This document shows positions 16,455 through 26,445 of a stretch of 46,438 nt of DNA, piece by piece (the first letter of the stretch is position 1; the number at the start of each line of letters is the position of its first letter). The notes under the pieces were generated by a model. The model was given only the letters and a program-made list of their open reading frames with translations. It had not been told where the DNA came from and searched no databases. A program made the translations under genes and the position numbers. Source of the stretch: an uncultured Bacilli bacterium (GTDB lineage: Bacteria; Bacillota_I; Bacilli_A; RFN20; CAG-826); assembly GCA_905235515.1 (NCBI GenBank), contig CAJOLV010000002.1, forward strand, positions 85,924 through 132,361. The letters are read 5' to 3'.

Positions 16455-18213
16455 TTTTGAAAAGCTCAAGGGCGACAAAAAGATCCCTGCTCGTATACTC
16501 TATTCTCGTGCCTTTCATTATTTAAAAAAGGAGATGCTCACTTTAATTTTCTCCTTAATCCTTGTCTTAATTAATGTTGGTTTAGATGTTTATTTGCCAT
16601 CTTTAATTGGTAATATTACCAATGAATTAAGTAATGTTTCCGATAAAACATTAACATACATATCAATTTTTGCCGGTAGTTATTTAGGTTTAGCAATTTT
16701 AGGCCAAGGGTTGATGCTATTACAATCTGTAATATTAAATAAAGCTGGCCAAAGAATCGTCTATCGACTCCGTATGGATGTTTATCAACATATATTGAAT
16801 ATGTCGCAAAACCAACTAAACGATATGCCAGTTGGCTCATTAGTCACAAGAGTGGCGAATTATACGACCTCGATATCTGATTTATTTACCAAAGTATTAG
16901 TGAGTTTGATTAGAAATGGTTTAACCATAATTGGTGTTTTTGTCATCATGCTGGCGATGAGCCCAATCCTCGGTGGCATCCTCACAATCTTTGTGGTCAT
17001 TATCTTTATCGTCAGTTTCTTCTTCCGTTATGTGGTGAGGAGAATATTTACAAAAGAAAGACGATACATCTCTGATTTAAATACCTTCTTAAATGAGAAT
17101 TTATCGGGTATGAATATTGTTCAACTTTTCAAACAGCAAAAAAGAAAAGACGAAGAATTCTCTATTAAAAATGAGACATTAAGAAAGCAGAGATACAAAC
17201 TCAATATTGCTTTTGCAATGTATCGTCCATTTGTTACCTTCTTATACTTTTTAGCAATCGCGATTACTTTCTATGCTGGTATGAAACTTTCCTTGCTCCC
17301 AGGCACGGTTATCGCTTTCTATTTATATCTTTCTAGATTCTTTAATCCAGTGCAAAATATCGCTGACCAATTAAATGAAATTCAAAGATCAATGACAGCG
17401 TGTGAGCGTTTGTTTAACTTGTTAGATGTTAAACCAGAAGTCTTAGATAAAGAAAATGCGATTAAAATTGAACAATTTAAAGGCAAGATCGAATTCAAGC
17501 ATGTTTGGTTTGCTTATGAAGAAGAAAATTGGATTTTAAAAGATGTTTCCTTTGTGATTGAACCACGACAAACTGTCGCCTTTGTCGGAGCGACTGGCGC
17601 GGGTAAAACAACTATCCTTTCTTTAATAGTGAGAAACTATGAAGTGCAAAAAGGAGAAATCTTAATCGATGACATCAATATTAATGACATTGAACTTAAG
17701 TCATTAAGAAAAGCGATGGGGCAAATGCTCCAAGATGTCTTCTTGTTCTCTGGAACAGTCAAGAGTAACATTACCCTACACGATGATTCATATTCCGATG
17801 AGGAAGTCATGGAAGTTTGTCGATATGTAAACGCGGATACATTTATTAACGCAGATGAGAAGGGGTTACAAAAAGAGATTATTGAAAGAGGAGAAAATCT
17901 CTCACAAGGCCAAAGACAATTGCTCTCATTTGCTAGAACCGTTCTTCATAAACCACAAATTCTCATTCTCGATGAAGCTACGGCAAATATCGACACTGAG
18001 ACTGAGGTATTAATCCAAGAATCGTTAGAGAGAATTAAAAACATTGGTACAATGTTAGTGGTAGCGCATCGATTATCAACGATTCAAAAATCCGATCAAA
18101 TTGTTGTCCTACAACATGGTGAAATTGTTGAGATTGGTAATCACCAAGAACTTCTAAAAAAGAAGGGGTTCTACTACAGACTTTATCAATTACAATTACA
18201 ACATAACGAATAA
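16438..18213 (+). CDS. ABC exporter half-transporter, catalytic-site subunit (BmrD/LmrD-like)
   Basis: 591 residues with six membrane helices (about 30-330) and a nucleotide-binding domain. Walker A is GATGAGKTT, Walker B is LILDEATANID with the catalytic Glu, and the H-loop is AHRLST with its His. The signature is LSQGQRQ, the usual deviation in this partner. It starts inside the end of the previous gene, with GAGGAGGG upstream, so equal production is likely. The pair occupies the place of apt between recJ and rel. Probably drug or lipid export; the substrate cannot be read from the sequence. Confidence 0.92.
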   Translation: MAEQTDFEKLKGDKKIPARILYSRAFHYLKKEMLTLIFSLILVLINVGLDVYLPSLIGNITNELSNVSDKTLTYISIFAGSYLGLAILGQGLMLLQSVILNKAGQRIVYRLRMDVYQHILNMSQNQLNDMPVGSLVTRVANYTTSISDLFTKVLVSLIRNGLTIIGVFVIMLAMSPILGGILTIFVVIIFIVSFFFRYVVRRIFTKERRYISDLNTFLNENLSGMNIVQLFKQQKRKDEEFSIKNETLRKQRYKLNIAFAMYRPFVTFLYFLAIAITFYAGMKLSLLPGTVIAFYLYLSRFFNPVQNIADQLNEIQRSMTACERLFNLLDVKPEVLDKENAIKIEQFKGKIEFKHVWFAYEEENWILKDVSFVIEPRQTVAFVGATGAGKTTILSLIVRNYEVQKGEILIDDININDIELKSLRKAMGQMLQDVFLFSGTVKSNITLHDDSYSDEEVMEVCRYVNADTFINADEKGLQKEIIERGENLSQGQRQLLSFARTVLHKPQILILDEATANIDTETEVLIQESLERIKNIGTMLVVAHRLSTIQKSDQIVVLQHGEIVEIGNHQELLKKKGFYYRLYQLQLQHNE

Positions 18214-18245
18214 GAACCCATCATTTGTTGGGTTCTTTTATTTTG
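18214..18245 (+). terminator. Terminator after the ABC exporter pair
   Basis: GAACCCA (18214-18220) and TGGGTTC (18229-18235) form a seven-pair stem followed by TTTTATTTT. Confidence 0.85.
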
Positions 18246-18301
18246 TACCTATGCGATATTTTCTTTAAAAAATAAAGAAAACAATATATCATTAATATGT
18301 T

Positions 18302-20521
18302 ATGGCAGAAACAAAAAAAGAATTATTAGTCAATGGTGGATATCCTCTCCACACTTTTGAAGATGTCGAAGAGATTTATATTAATTATATTTATTCTTCG
18401 GAGGATCGCGCTAGAATCCGTGATGCTTACGAGTTCGTATTGAAAAAGCATGATGGGCAATTAAGAAAAAGTGGTGAACCTTATTATCATCATCTAGTGG
18501 AAGTTGCCTATATTATCGCTAATTTACACGCTGGTCCAAACACGATTATCGCCGCCTTTTTACACGATGTTGTCGAAGACACTGATGTGACAGTGGAAGA
18601 TATCGAGAAGAGATGGGGGGAAGAAGTCGCCAATCTCGTCGATGCTTTAACAAAGATTCAAAGATTAAAATTATCAAAGATAACCAGTGAAGAATTCGAG
18701 GCTGAAGACCATCGTAAAATCTTTATTGGTATGGCTAAAGATATTCGCGTCATTTTCATTAAATTAGCGGATCGTCTCCATAATATGCGCACTCTTGCAT
18801 CATTAAGTCCCGAAAGGCAACAAGCCATTTCTAAAGAAACTAGTGAAGTTTTTGTGCCAATCGCGCACCGCATTGGTTTAGATTCCATTAAGAGTGAATT
18901 AGAAGACCTCTGTTTGAAATATTTACATCCTGATAAATTCGAAGAAATCAAAAAGCTTTTATCTAAGAAGACAAAAAATATTGGTAAATCCTTAGAAAAC
19001 CTCAAGAAGAGAATTGCAGATATCTTACTAGATAGCCCCATTCCTTTTTCCATCTCATCGCGTGTTAAATCGATTAATTCCATTTACACAAAGATGTACA
19101 TCAAAGGCCACGCTTTTAGCGAAATTTACGATATTCTCGCTTTACGTATCGTTACTGATACAGAATTACATTGTTATGAAATCCTTGGTTTAATTCATAA
19201 ATTCTATAAACCAGTTCCTGGTCGTTTTAAAGACTACATCGCAATGCCTAAACCAAATCTTTATCAATCATTGCACACAACGGTTGTTTCTGGAGATGGC
19301 AATTTCTATGAAATCCAAATTAGAACTAAAGAAATGGATGAAGTAGCGGAGTCTGGCGTTGCCGCCCACTGGGCATATAAAGAAGGTACTGGTTATAATT
19401 CCAAACAAGAGCAACAAGAAATTGAAAATAAATTACACTGGTTCAGAGATTTTGTCTCTATGTCTAAAGACAGCAGTGAAAAATCAGCTTCCGAATTTAT
19501 GGAGACACTAGCGGAAGATATCTTTGAAAGTAATGTATATGTCTTCACTCCAAAGGGTAAGGTGATTGAACTACCTAATGGTAGTACACCAGTTGACTTT
19601 GCTTATCGCATTCACACAAAAGTGGGCGATGCATGCACTGGCGCACTTGTTAACAGCATGATGGTGCCACTTAACACCATTTTAAAAACTGGTGATATGG
19701 TGGAAATTAAAACTAGTCGTAATTCTCCTGGCCCAAGTGAAGGTTGGCTAGAATTTGTGAGAAGTAACTCCGCTAAATCAGCGATTCGTAAATTTATTGC
19801 CAAGAAGAACGCTTCTCTTGTTAGAGAAGAGAAAATACAAAAAGGTCATCAAGCTTGTTTAGACTCTTTCAAAGATCGCGAAATTGATGAACCTGAGATG
19901 ATGGAATATCTCAATAAACCAGAATTACTCGACCATTTCGGTTTTGATAATGTTGAGGACTTATTCGTAGCGGTGAGCGGAAGAAAACCCGCCCCAAGTG
20001 CGATTATTGAATTTCTCCATATTAAAAAGCCAATTGTCCTTCCAACTGGTGGCAAAGCAAAGACTACATCTGGTAAAGATAGCCCCGTCTATTGTCGTGG
20101 CGCTGGAAGAGTAGCGATTACCTTAGCCAATTGTTGCACACCGATACCTGGTGATGATATTGTCGGCTATATTACCAAAGGTAAAGGCATCAGTGTCCAT
20201 CGTCGTAGCTGTCCAAATGTCGCCAATGAGAAAGAACGACTAGCGGATGTCTATTGGAGAAAAGATCTCGAATTCGCTACTTATCCTGTTGACATCATTA
20301 TCCAAAGTAGCGATAGACCAAACTTACTCGTTGATATCATGCATACGCTTACCGCTCAAAAGGTGACATTGATGAATCTCAACGCGAGAAAAAATCCCAA
20401 CAATTTAATTACAACAATTACTGTCTCATTTAACGTTTCAGATGCCAAGAGACTTAGTGATATCTTCAATGTATTGAAGAGTGTTACCGGCATCTATAAT
20501 GTCGAAAGAATGATTCACTAA
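18302..20521 (+). CDS. rel: Bifunctional (p)ppGpp synthetase/hydrolase Rel
   Basis: 739 residues, the full long RelA/SpoT form. The HD hydrolase domain shows YYHHLVEVA and FLHDVVEDT. The synthetase domain includes RVKSINSIYTKM and YDILALRIV. TGS follows (VFTPKGKVIELPNGSTP), then the conserved-cysteine region (CCTPIPGDDIVG) and a C-terminal ACT domain. An intact HD motif suggests both making and breaking (p)ppGpp. No Shine-Dalgarno sequence is seen before ATG 18302. hisS and aspS follow as in Bacillus; dtd is missing between them. Confidence 0.97.
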   Translation: MAETKKELLVNGGYPLHTFEDVEEIYINYIYSSEDRARIRDAYEFVLKKHDGQLRKSGEPYYHHLVEVAYIIANLHAGPNTIIAAFLHDVVEDTDVTVEDIEKRWGEEVANLVDALTKIQRLKLSKITSEEFEAEDHRKIFIGMAKDIRVIFIKLADRLHNMRTLASLSPERQQAISKETSEVFVPIAHRIGLDSIKSELEDLCLKYLHPDKFEEIKKLLSKKTKNIGKSLENLKKRIADILLDSPIPFSISSRVKSINSIYTKMYIKGHAFSEIYDILALRIVTDTELHCYEILGLIHKFYKPVPGRFKDYIAMPKPNLYQSLHTTVVSGDGNFYEIQIRTKEMDEVAESGVAAHWAYKEGTGYNSKQEQQEIENKLHWFRDFVSMSKDSSEKSASEFMETLAEDIFESNVYVFTPKGKVIELPNGSTPVDFAYRIHTKVGDACTGALVNSMMVPLNTILKTGDMVEIKTSRNSPGPSEGWLEFVRSNSAKSAIRKFIAKKNASLVREEKIQKGHQACLDSFKDREIDEPEMMEYLNKPELLDHFGFDNVEDLFVAVSGRKPAPSAIIEFLHIKKPIVLPTGGKAKTTSGKDSPVYCRGAGRVAITLANCCTPIPGDDIVGYITKGKGISVHRRSCPNVANEKERLADVYWRKDLEFATYPVDIIIQSSDRPNLLVDIMHTLTAQKVTLMNLNARKNPNNLITTITVSFNVSDAKRLSDIFNVLKSVTGIYNVERMIH

Positions 20522-20534
20522 AGGAGAAAACAAT

Positions 20535-21845
20535 ATGCCAATTATTAATGTAAAAGGTACTCATGATGTTATTGGTGATGAAGCCGCGCTATATAGCGTG
20601 GTGGAATCAATCATGCGCACAATGAGCATGCAATATGCTTTTAATGAAGTTCGCCCACCTGTTTTAGAACATAGTGAACTCTTTATCCGTGGGATGGGTA
20701 ATAGCACCGATGTTGTCCGCAAGGAAATGTATACATTCCTTGATAAAGGCGATAGAAGTTTAACTTTGCGTCCAGAATTCACTGCTGGAATTATGAGAAT
20801 GATTGTGCAAAACAAACTCTACGCCACTAATGATTTGCCACTTAAATATTTTTATTTAGGACCAGTCTTCCGTTATGAAAGACCACAATTAGGAAGGTTT
20901 CGTCAATTCAATCAATTCGGTGTCGAATTAGTAGGTGGACAATCATCATTTTATGATGTGGAAGTCATTTCTTTAGCCTATGACATCTTACAAATGTTAA
21001 GACTCAAAAATGTTGTTTTAAAAATTAACACACTCGGTGATGAGGAGAGTAGAAACGCTTATCGAGATGCTTTGAAAAAGTTTTTTGCTCCTCACATTAC
21101 AAATATGTGCGAAGATTGTAAAAATCGATATGAACTTAACCCATTAAGAATTCTTGATTGTAAAGTGCCAGAGGACCAAGAAATAGTTAAATTAGCACCG
21201 AAGATGTCAGATTTCTTATCAGAAACCAGCAAAACTAAGTTTGCGCAAGTGCTCAAGAGTCTAGATGAATTAGGCATTCCTTATGAAGTTGATGATTCAT
21301 TAGTCCGTGGATTAGATTACTATAGCGAAACCGTTTTTGAATTCCATTACACAAGCGAAAATGGAAATAATTATGGTGCGATAGGTGCAGGTGGTCATTA
21401 TTCTCACCTCGTCCAAGAAATCGGTGGACCAGATTTACCAGGTATCGGCTTCTCTTTCGGCATTGAAAGAATTGTCTCCGTCCTGAAGGACGACAATATC
21501 TTAAATGAAGAAAAACTCGATCAATTTGTTGATTTTTATGTTATGCCACTAGGCGAAGAAAATAAAGACTACGCTTATCATATTGCCTCTAAGTTAAGAG
21601 GATTAGATTTCGTTACTGATATTTGCTTAGATAAAGCTAAATTACCAGCAATGTTTAAACGTGCGGAAAAGAAGAGAGCGAAATTCGCTGTTATCATTGG
21701 TGAAAACGAAGTTAATGAAAAGAAAATGGTCATTAAGAACATGACTAGTCAAGAGCAAGTCGAACTTAAAGAAGATGAACTCTTAGAAAAAATATATGGC
21801 ATTCACGATCAGATTTATGAATGCGATGAATGTGAGGAAAAATAG
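20535..21845 (+). CDS. hisS: Histidyl-tRNA synthetase
   Basis: 436 residues, class II synthetase. Motif 2 is VFRYERPQLGRFRQFNQFG, the histidine-binding signature is GLDYYSETVFEF, and motif 3 is GIGFSFGIERI. The C-terminal anticodon-binding domain follows. AAAGGAG precedes ATG 20535, 14 bases after rel. It ends with an unusual acidic Cys-containing tail (YECDECEEK). Confidence 0.97.
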   Translation: MPIINVKGTHDVIGDEAALYSVVESIMRTMSMQYAFNEVRPPVLEHSELFIRGMGNSTDVVRKEMYTFLDKGDRSLTLRPEFTAGIMRMIVQNKLYATNDLPLKYFYLGPVFRYERPQLGRFRQFNQFGVELVGGQSSFYDVEVISLAYDILQMLRLKNVVLKINTLGDEESRNAYRDALKKFFAPHITNMCEDCKNRYELNPLRILDCKVPEDQEIVKLAPKMSDFLSETSKTKFAQVLKSLDELGIPYEVDDSLVRGLDYYSETVFEFHYTSENGNNYGAIGAGGHYSHLVQEIGGPDLPGIGFSFGIERIVSVLKDDNILNEEKLDQFVDFYVMPLGEENKDYAYHIASKLRGLDFVTDICLDKAKLPAMFKRAEKKRAKFAVIIGENEVNEKKMVIKNMTSQEQVELKEDELLEKIYGIHDQIYECDECEEK

Positions 21846-21854
21846 GGGGGAATT

Positions 21855-23576
21855 ATGAAAAGAACATGTTTAAATACAGAACTTAGCAAAGCTAATGTTA
21901 ATCAAGTAGTTACTTTACTTGGCTGGGTCAGCAAAAGAAGAAATTTTGGCTCCATTTTATTCATCGACTTAAGAGATAGAAGTGGTATTATCCAAATTAT
22001 GGTTCCAGATGCTTCTAAAGTACCAGATGTGAGAAACGAATATGTTATTCAAGTCACCGGGACAGTTAAATTAAAAGAACAGCCAAACGAAAAGCTTAAA
22101 ACCGGTAAGATTGAAGTAGTGGCGGATGAGATTAAAGTCATCAACACCGCAAAGAACACACCAATTATTGTCGCTGATGAAACTGATGCCTTAGAAGATA
22201 CGAGATTAAAATATCGTTATCTCGATTTAAGACGTCCTATCATGCAACATTATTTTGATATCAGAGATGAGATTAAGATTACAACACACAAATATTTGCA
22301 TGAGCACAATTTCATAGAAATTGAAACACCAATGCTTTGCGCATCTTCACCTGAAGGCGCGAAAGAATATTTAGTGCCTTCCCGTGTTCATAAAGGACAA
22401 TTTTATGCATTACCACAAAGCCCACAAATGTTTAAACAACTCTTAATGGTCGGTGGCTTTGAAAGATATTATCAAATCGCACGTTGCTTCCGCGATGAAG
22501 ACTTGCGTGCGGATAGACAACCAGACTTTACCCAAATCGATATTGAGACCTCTTTCTTAGATCAAGACCAATTCTTAGAATTGATGGAAGGTTTAATTAG
22601 AGATATATTTAGAAACACAATCGGTTACGAAGTAAAATTACCACTCCGTCAAATGACTTATAAAGAAGCGATGGAGAGATTTGGTAGTGATAAACCAGAC
22701 ACTCGTTTTGGTATTGAACTTCATGACTTAAAAGAAGTATTTAAAAATACATCTTTTGAAGCGTACATGAATGCTGAAGCTATTAAAGGTATTTGTGTGC
22801 CAGGGGTCGCAAGTGAAACTAGCCGTAAAGTAATCGATAACTTAACTCTTGAAGCGAAGAAATTTGGTTTAGGCGGTCTCGCTGTCCTTAAATACGAAGG
22901 TGAGGAATTAACTGGTTCCTTTGCTAAATTCCTCTTAGAGGAAGAAAAACCAGCCTTAATTAAAGAATTAGGCGCTAATAGTGGAGACATTATCATCATC
23001 GCCGCTGGTCCATATAATAGAATCACCCCATTATTAGGTGCGATTAGATTACAATATGGTAAACAACTTGGTTTAATTAAACCAAACACATTTGATTTGC
23101 TCTGGGTTATTGATTTCCCAATGTTTGAAAGAGATATCGAAACAGGCAATATGGTGGCAAGCCATCACCCATTCACTCGTCCAAAAGATGAAGATTTACA
23201 TTGGTTAGATGAAGATCCCACTAAGATGTTAAGCTACGCTTACGATATTGTAATTAATGGTTATGAAGCCGGTGGTGGCACTCTTCGTATCTATGACCAA
23301 AATGTCCAAAAGAAGATTTTCAACATCCTTGGTTTAGGTGATGAAGAAGTAAAAGAAAAATTTGGTTACTTTGTTGACGCCTTGCAATATGGCACACCTC
23401 CACATGGTGGAATGGCCTTTGGTTTAGATAGATTAGCGATGATTCTTGGTGGCACTGATAATATTAGAGATGTCATCGCATTCCCAAAGAATCTCGCCGC
23501 TGTTTGTCCGATGTCTGGCGCTCCAACAAATGTCACACAACAACAATTAGATGATCTCGGCATTGAGATTAAATAA
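21855..23576 (+). CDS. aspS: Aspartyl-tRNA synthetase
   Basis: 573 residues, bacterial type. It has the N-terminal OB anticodon-binding domain (VTLLGWVSKRRNFG), motif 2 with FRDEDLRADRQPDFTQID, a GAD insertion domain and motif 3 GMAFGLDRLAMILGG. A ribosome site, AGGGGGG, lies just upstream. The hisS-aspS pairing is standard in Firmicutes. Confidence 0.98.
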   Translation: MKRTCLNTELSKANVNQVVTLLGWVSKRRNFGSILFIDLRDRSGIIQIMVPDASKVPDVRNEYVIQVTGTVKLKEQPNEKLKTGKIEVVADEIKVINTAKNTPIIVADETDALEDTRLKYRYLDLRRPIMQHYFDIRDEIKITTHKYLHEHNFIEIETPMLCASSPEGAKEYLVPSRVHKGQFYALPQSPQMFKQLLMVGGFERYYQIARCFRDEDLRADRQPDFTQIDIETSFLDQDQFLELMEGLIRDIFRNTIGYEVKLPLRQMTYKEAMERFGSDKPDTRFGIELHDLKEVFKNTSFEAYMNAEAIKGICVPGVASETSRKVIDNLTLEAKKFGLGGLAVLKYEGEELTGSFAKFLLEEEKPALIKELGANSGDIIIIAAGPYNRITPLLGAIRLQYGKQLGLIKPNTFDLLWVIDFPMFERDIETGNMVASHHPFTRPKDEDLHWLDEDPTKMLSYAYDIVINGYEAGGGTLRIYDQNVQKKIFNILGLGDEEVKEKFGYFVDALQYGTPPHGGMAFGLDRLAMILGGTDNIRDVIAFPKNLAAVCPMSGAPTNVTQQQLDDLGIEIK

Positions 23577-23604
23577 TAATGGTTATAATTACAAATTATA
23601 ATAA

Positions 23605-23632
23605 AAACTAAAAAACTACTAAATAACTACTA
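23605..23632. repeat. 11-base-period CTACTA repeat (site 1, before tkt)
   Basis: CTACTA at 23616-23621 and 23627-23632, exactly 11 bases apart, with a partial third unit (CTA at 23608-23610 in register). On the - strand this is TAGTAG. It lies between a TATAAT (23597-23602) and the tkt ribosome site AAGGAG, so it is in the tkt leader or operator region. Confidence 0.65.
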
Positions 23633-23643
23633 AGGAGAATTGT

Positions 23644-25614
23644 ATGAAAAAAATTGATGAATTAGCAGTTGCCACAATTAGATCACTTTGTATTGATGAG
23701 ATTAATCAAGCCAATTCTGGCCATCCAGGTATGGCTTTAGGTAGCGCCCCTTTGATGTATACGTTATTAACTAAACATCTTGTCAGTGATCCAAAAGAAC
23801 CAAACTGGTACAATAGAGACCGCTTTGTCTTATCAGCCGGTCACGCTAGTGCATTATTATACGCTATGCTACATGTCGCTGGTTATGATTTACCACTTGA
23901 TGAATTAAAAAGATTTCGTCAAATCAATTCTTTAACTCCTGGTCATCCAGAATTTAAACACACTCTTGGCGTTGATGCAAGCAGCGGACCTTTAGGTCAA
24001 GGTATTGCTCAAGCTGTCGGTTTAGCTATGGCGGAGGCTGCAGTTGCCGCGCAATATCCAGAAGGTCAACGCATTATGAACCATTATACATATGTGCTTT
24101 GTGGCGATGGATGTTTACAAGAAGGTATTTCACAAGAAGCCATCTCTCTAGCTGGTCATCAAAAACTCAATAAACTGATTCTTTTATATGACGCTAATAA
24201 AGTAACACTCGATGGTCCAATTGAATTATCTTTCTCAGAAGATGTGAAAGGCCGTTTTCTCGCTAGTGAATGGGATGTCCTAGAAGTCCAAGATGGTAAT
24301 GATACCGAGGCTATTGATAAAGCTATTGCTAAAGCAAAACTTTCCAAAGAAAAGCCAACATTAATCATTATTCACACAGTCATTGGCTTTGGTTCAAGTA
24401 AACAAGGAACAAATAAAGTTCATGGTTCACCATTAGGATTAGAAGATGGCAAACACGCGAAAGTTGATGTCTATGGATTTGATCACGAAGACTTCTATGT
24501 CCCACAAGAAGTTTATGAAGAATTCAATAACACCTTTGGTGAAAGAGGGAGAAAAGCTCGTTTAGCTTGGGAAGAAGAATTAAAGAAATATGGTCAAACT
24601 CATAAAGCTGAACTTGAGCAATTCTTAGAATTACAGAACCTTGATATTTCTAAATACTTGCCAGAAGGATATCCAGAATTTGTAGAAGGTAGCCAAGTAT
24701 CTACTCGTGTTGCCTCTGGCAAAGCTCTCAATTATTATATGAAAGCCTTACCAAATTTAATCGGTGGATCCGCCGATGTTGCTGGTTCGGTAATGACTAA
24801 ACTCGATGAAAGAGCAAACTTCGATGCCGAACATCGCGATGGTCGTAATGTCAACTGGGGTATCCGTGAACACGCAATGGCGGCAGCAATGAACGGCATG
24901 TTGCTCCATGGTGGAGTAAGAGCTTATGGTGGTTGTTTCTGTGTCTTTGCTGATTATCTCAAGCCAGCCATTAGAATGGCAGCATTAAGTCATTTACCGG
25001 CCATCTATTTATTCTCACATGATGGTCTCGCCATAGGCGAAGATGGTCCAACTCATGAACCAATCGAACAATTAGCGATGTTAAGAAGCACTCCATGGAT
25101 TAGAGTCATTCGTCCTGCCGATGAAAGAGAAACATACGCCGCTTGGAAGGTCGCTCTACAAAGTGTTGACACACCAACTTGCTTAATTCTCTCTCGTCAA
25201 AATCTCCCGTTATTAAATGGAAGCAATCCTAAAGGATTAGAAAAAGGTGCCTATGTCATTTCTAAAGAAGCGAAAAACGCACAATACATCTTATTAGCCA
25301 CCGGTAGTGAAGTCTCGATGGCCATTGATGCTCAAAAAGTTCTTTTAGAAAAAGGCATCGATGTGAGAGTAGTTTCCATGCCATCTTGGGAATTATTTGA
25401 ACAACAAGATGAAGCTTATAAGAAAGAAGTGATGTCCTTACCAAGAGAGAAGAGAATCTCTGTGGAAATTCAATCAACCTTTGGTTGGGAAAGATATGCT
25501 GATCATCAATTTGGTGTCAATCGCTTCGGTTATAGTGGTAAAGCAAAAGACGTCTATGTGAAACTTGGTTTCACAGTTGAAGCCCTTGTTAATTTAGTCG
25601 AGTCAATCAAATAA
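23644..25614 (+). CDS. tkt: Transketolase
   Basis: 656 residues, thiamine-diphosphate enzyme of the non-oxidative pentose phosphate pathway. The cofactor motif begins with GDGCLQEG (about 156-163). Other marks are the N-terminal NSGHPGMALG, GVDASSGPLGQGI and the pyrimidine-domain DGLAIGEDGPTHEPIEQLA. AAGGAG precedes ATG 23644. It appears as a single gene between a repeat element and a terminator. Confidence 0.97.
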   Translation: MKKIDELAVATIRSLCIDEINQANSGHPGMALGSAPLMYTLLTKHLVSDPKEPNWYNRDRFVLSAGHASALLYAMLHVAGYDLPLDELKRFRQINSLTPGHPEFKHTLGVDASSGPLGQGIAQAVGLAMAEAAVAAQYPEGQRIMNHYTYVLCGDGCLQEGISQEAISLAGHQKLNKLILLYDANKVTLDGPIELSFSEDVKGRFLASEWDVLEVQDGNDTEAIDKAIAKAKLSKEKPTLIIIHTVIGFGSSKQGTNKVHGSPLGLEDGKHAKVDVYGFDHEDFYVPQEVYEEFNNTFGERGRKARLAWEEELKKYGQTHKAELEQFLELQNLDISKYLPEGYPEFVEGSQVSTRVASGKALNYYMKALPNLIGGSADVAGSVMTKLDERANFDAEHRDGRNVNWGIREHAMAAAMNGMLLHGGVRAYGGCFCVFADYLKPAIRMAALSHLPAIYLFSHDGLAIGEDGPTHEPIEQLAMLRSTPWIRVIRPADERETYAAWKVALQSVDTPTCLILSRQNLPLLNGSNPKGLEKGAYVISKEAKNAQYILLATGSEVSMAIDAQKVLLEKGIDVRVVSMPSWELFEQQDEAYKKEVMSLPREKRISVEIQSTFGWERYADHQFGVNRFGYSGKAKDVYVKLGFTVEALVNLVESIK

Positions 25615-25636
25615 AATCAAATAATTGAACAAAATT

Positions 25637-25660
25637 AGTGGTGGAAACACCACTTTTTGT
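25637..25660 (+). terminator. Terminator after tkt
   Basis: AGTGGTG-GAAA-CACCACT (25637-25654), a seven-pair stem with a GAAA tetraloop, followed by TTTTGTTTTG. Confidence 0.9.
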
Positions 25661-25682
25661 TTTGTATATTTTCCTACTTTCA

Positions 25683-25688
25683 TATAAT
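25683..25688 (+). promoter_or_regulatory. -10 box of yqhY, leaderless geometry
   Basis: A perfect TATAAT ends nine bases before the yqhY ATG (25698). A normal transcription start would fall at about 25695-25698, leaving essentially no leader. The -35 is weak. Confidence 0.55.
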
Positions 25689-25697
25689 ATATGTGGT

Positions 25698-26033
25698 ATG
25701 GGAAGATACGTTTATATCGATAACGATTCAAAAAAAGGAAGATTCGGCATTGGTGTCGGTGTTTTTAAAACCTTAGCGAATGAAGCGATTAACCATGTTT
25801 CTGGTTTAGTGGATATTCCAGTCGAAGGGAAAAACCATCGTCTAATCTTAAACAGCTCTTCTATTGAAATTCGTGATAGTGTTGTTTATGTGAGAGTAAA
25901 TGTCAACGCGAAAAAGAGTGTTGATATTAATAAACTTCGCGAAAGATTAATAGAAGAAGTTAATTCATCATTTATGATGGTCGCGGAACAAGTTCCGGTA
26001 GAAGTAAAAGTAAAAGTCGAAAACATTATTTAA
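25698..26033 (+). CDS. yqhY: Asp23/Gls24 family protein YqhY
   Basis: 111 residues from ATG 25698. An in-frame ATG at 25638 would include hydrophobic, terminator-derived residues and is rejected. The body (GVFKTLANEAINHVSGLVD ... VYVRVNVNAKKSVDINKLRERL) matches Asp23-family proteins such as B. subtilis YqhY, which sits upstream of nusB and is linked to control of acetyl-CoA carboxylase. Neighbours nusB, xseA, xseB and dxs keep that order. Probably leaderless. Confidence 0.85.
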   Translation: MGRYVYIDNDSKKGRFGIGVGVFKTLANEAINHVSGLVDIPVEGKNHRLILNSSSIEIRDSVVYVRVNVNAKKSVDINKLRERLIEEVNSSFMMVAEQVPVEVKVKVENII

Positions 26034-26034
26034 T

Positions 26035-26445
26035 ATGTCGATGTCTCGCCAACAAGAAAATTTTGTCATCATGACAGTTATTTATAATGAGCTGTCAGAT
26101 TTTATCTTGGGGCAAGGTGAAGAATTTAGAGACGCAAAAGAATTGATGGCCTCTTTATGCGAATGTCCATATTCTGAAGTGAGTGACTATGTCAAAAAGA
26201 CAATCAGTTATGCTTTGAATAATTACGGCGTTATCAAGGACATCTTTACTCCAAAACTCAATAATTGGAAATGGGAAAGATTACCATTATTAACTCAAGC
26301 CATTTTAATGATGAGCTATGCTCATATGCAAGTAGAAAAAGTCGATAAAGTGGTAGTTATTGATGTGGCAGTGACATTAGCCAAAAAATATATCGAACCT
26401 AAACAAGCCAAATTTATTAACGCTATATTAGATGAGGTGCTTTAA
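26035..26445 (+). CDS. nusB: Transcription antitermination factor NusB
   Basis: 136 residues, all-helical. Conserved C-terminal part LPLLTQAILMMSYAHMQ ... VVIDVAVTLAKKYIEPKQAKFINAILDEVL. It binds boxA RNA with S10 during rRNA transcription. It begins one base after the yqhY stop, and its last base overlaps xseA. Confidence 0.93.
   Translation: MSMSRQQENFVIMTVIYNELSDFILGQGEEFRDAKELMASLCECPYSEVSDYVKKTISYALNNYGVIKDIFTPKLNNWKWERLPLLTQAILMMSYAHMQVEKVDKVVVIDVAVTLAKKYIEPKQAKFINAILDEVL

Noticed and set aside
14604-18213. Dedicated exporter and leader peptidase for the double-glycine peptide
   Set aside because: Neither ABC subunit has an N-terminal C39 peptidase domain, and the pair shows the degenerate-site pattern of multidrug exporters.
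22721-23149. 142-residue - strand frame opposite aspS (and a 141-residue one opposite rel)
   Set aside because: Antisense to well-conserved genes, Ser/Leu-rich, no ribosome site and no recognisable domain.
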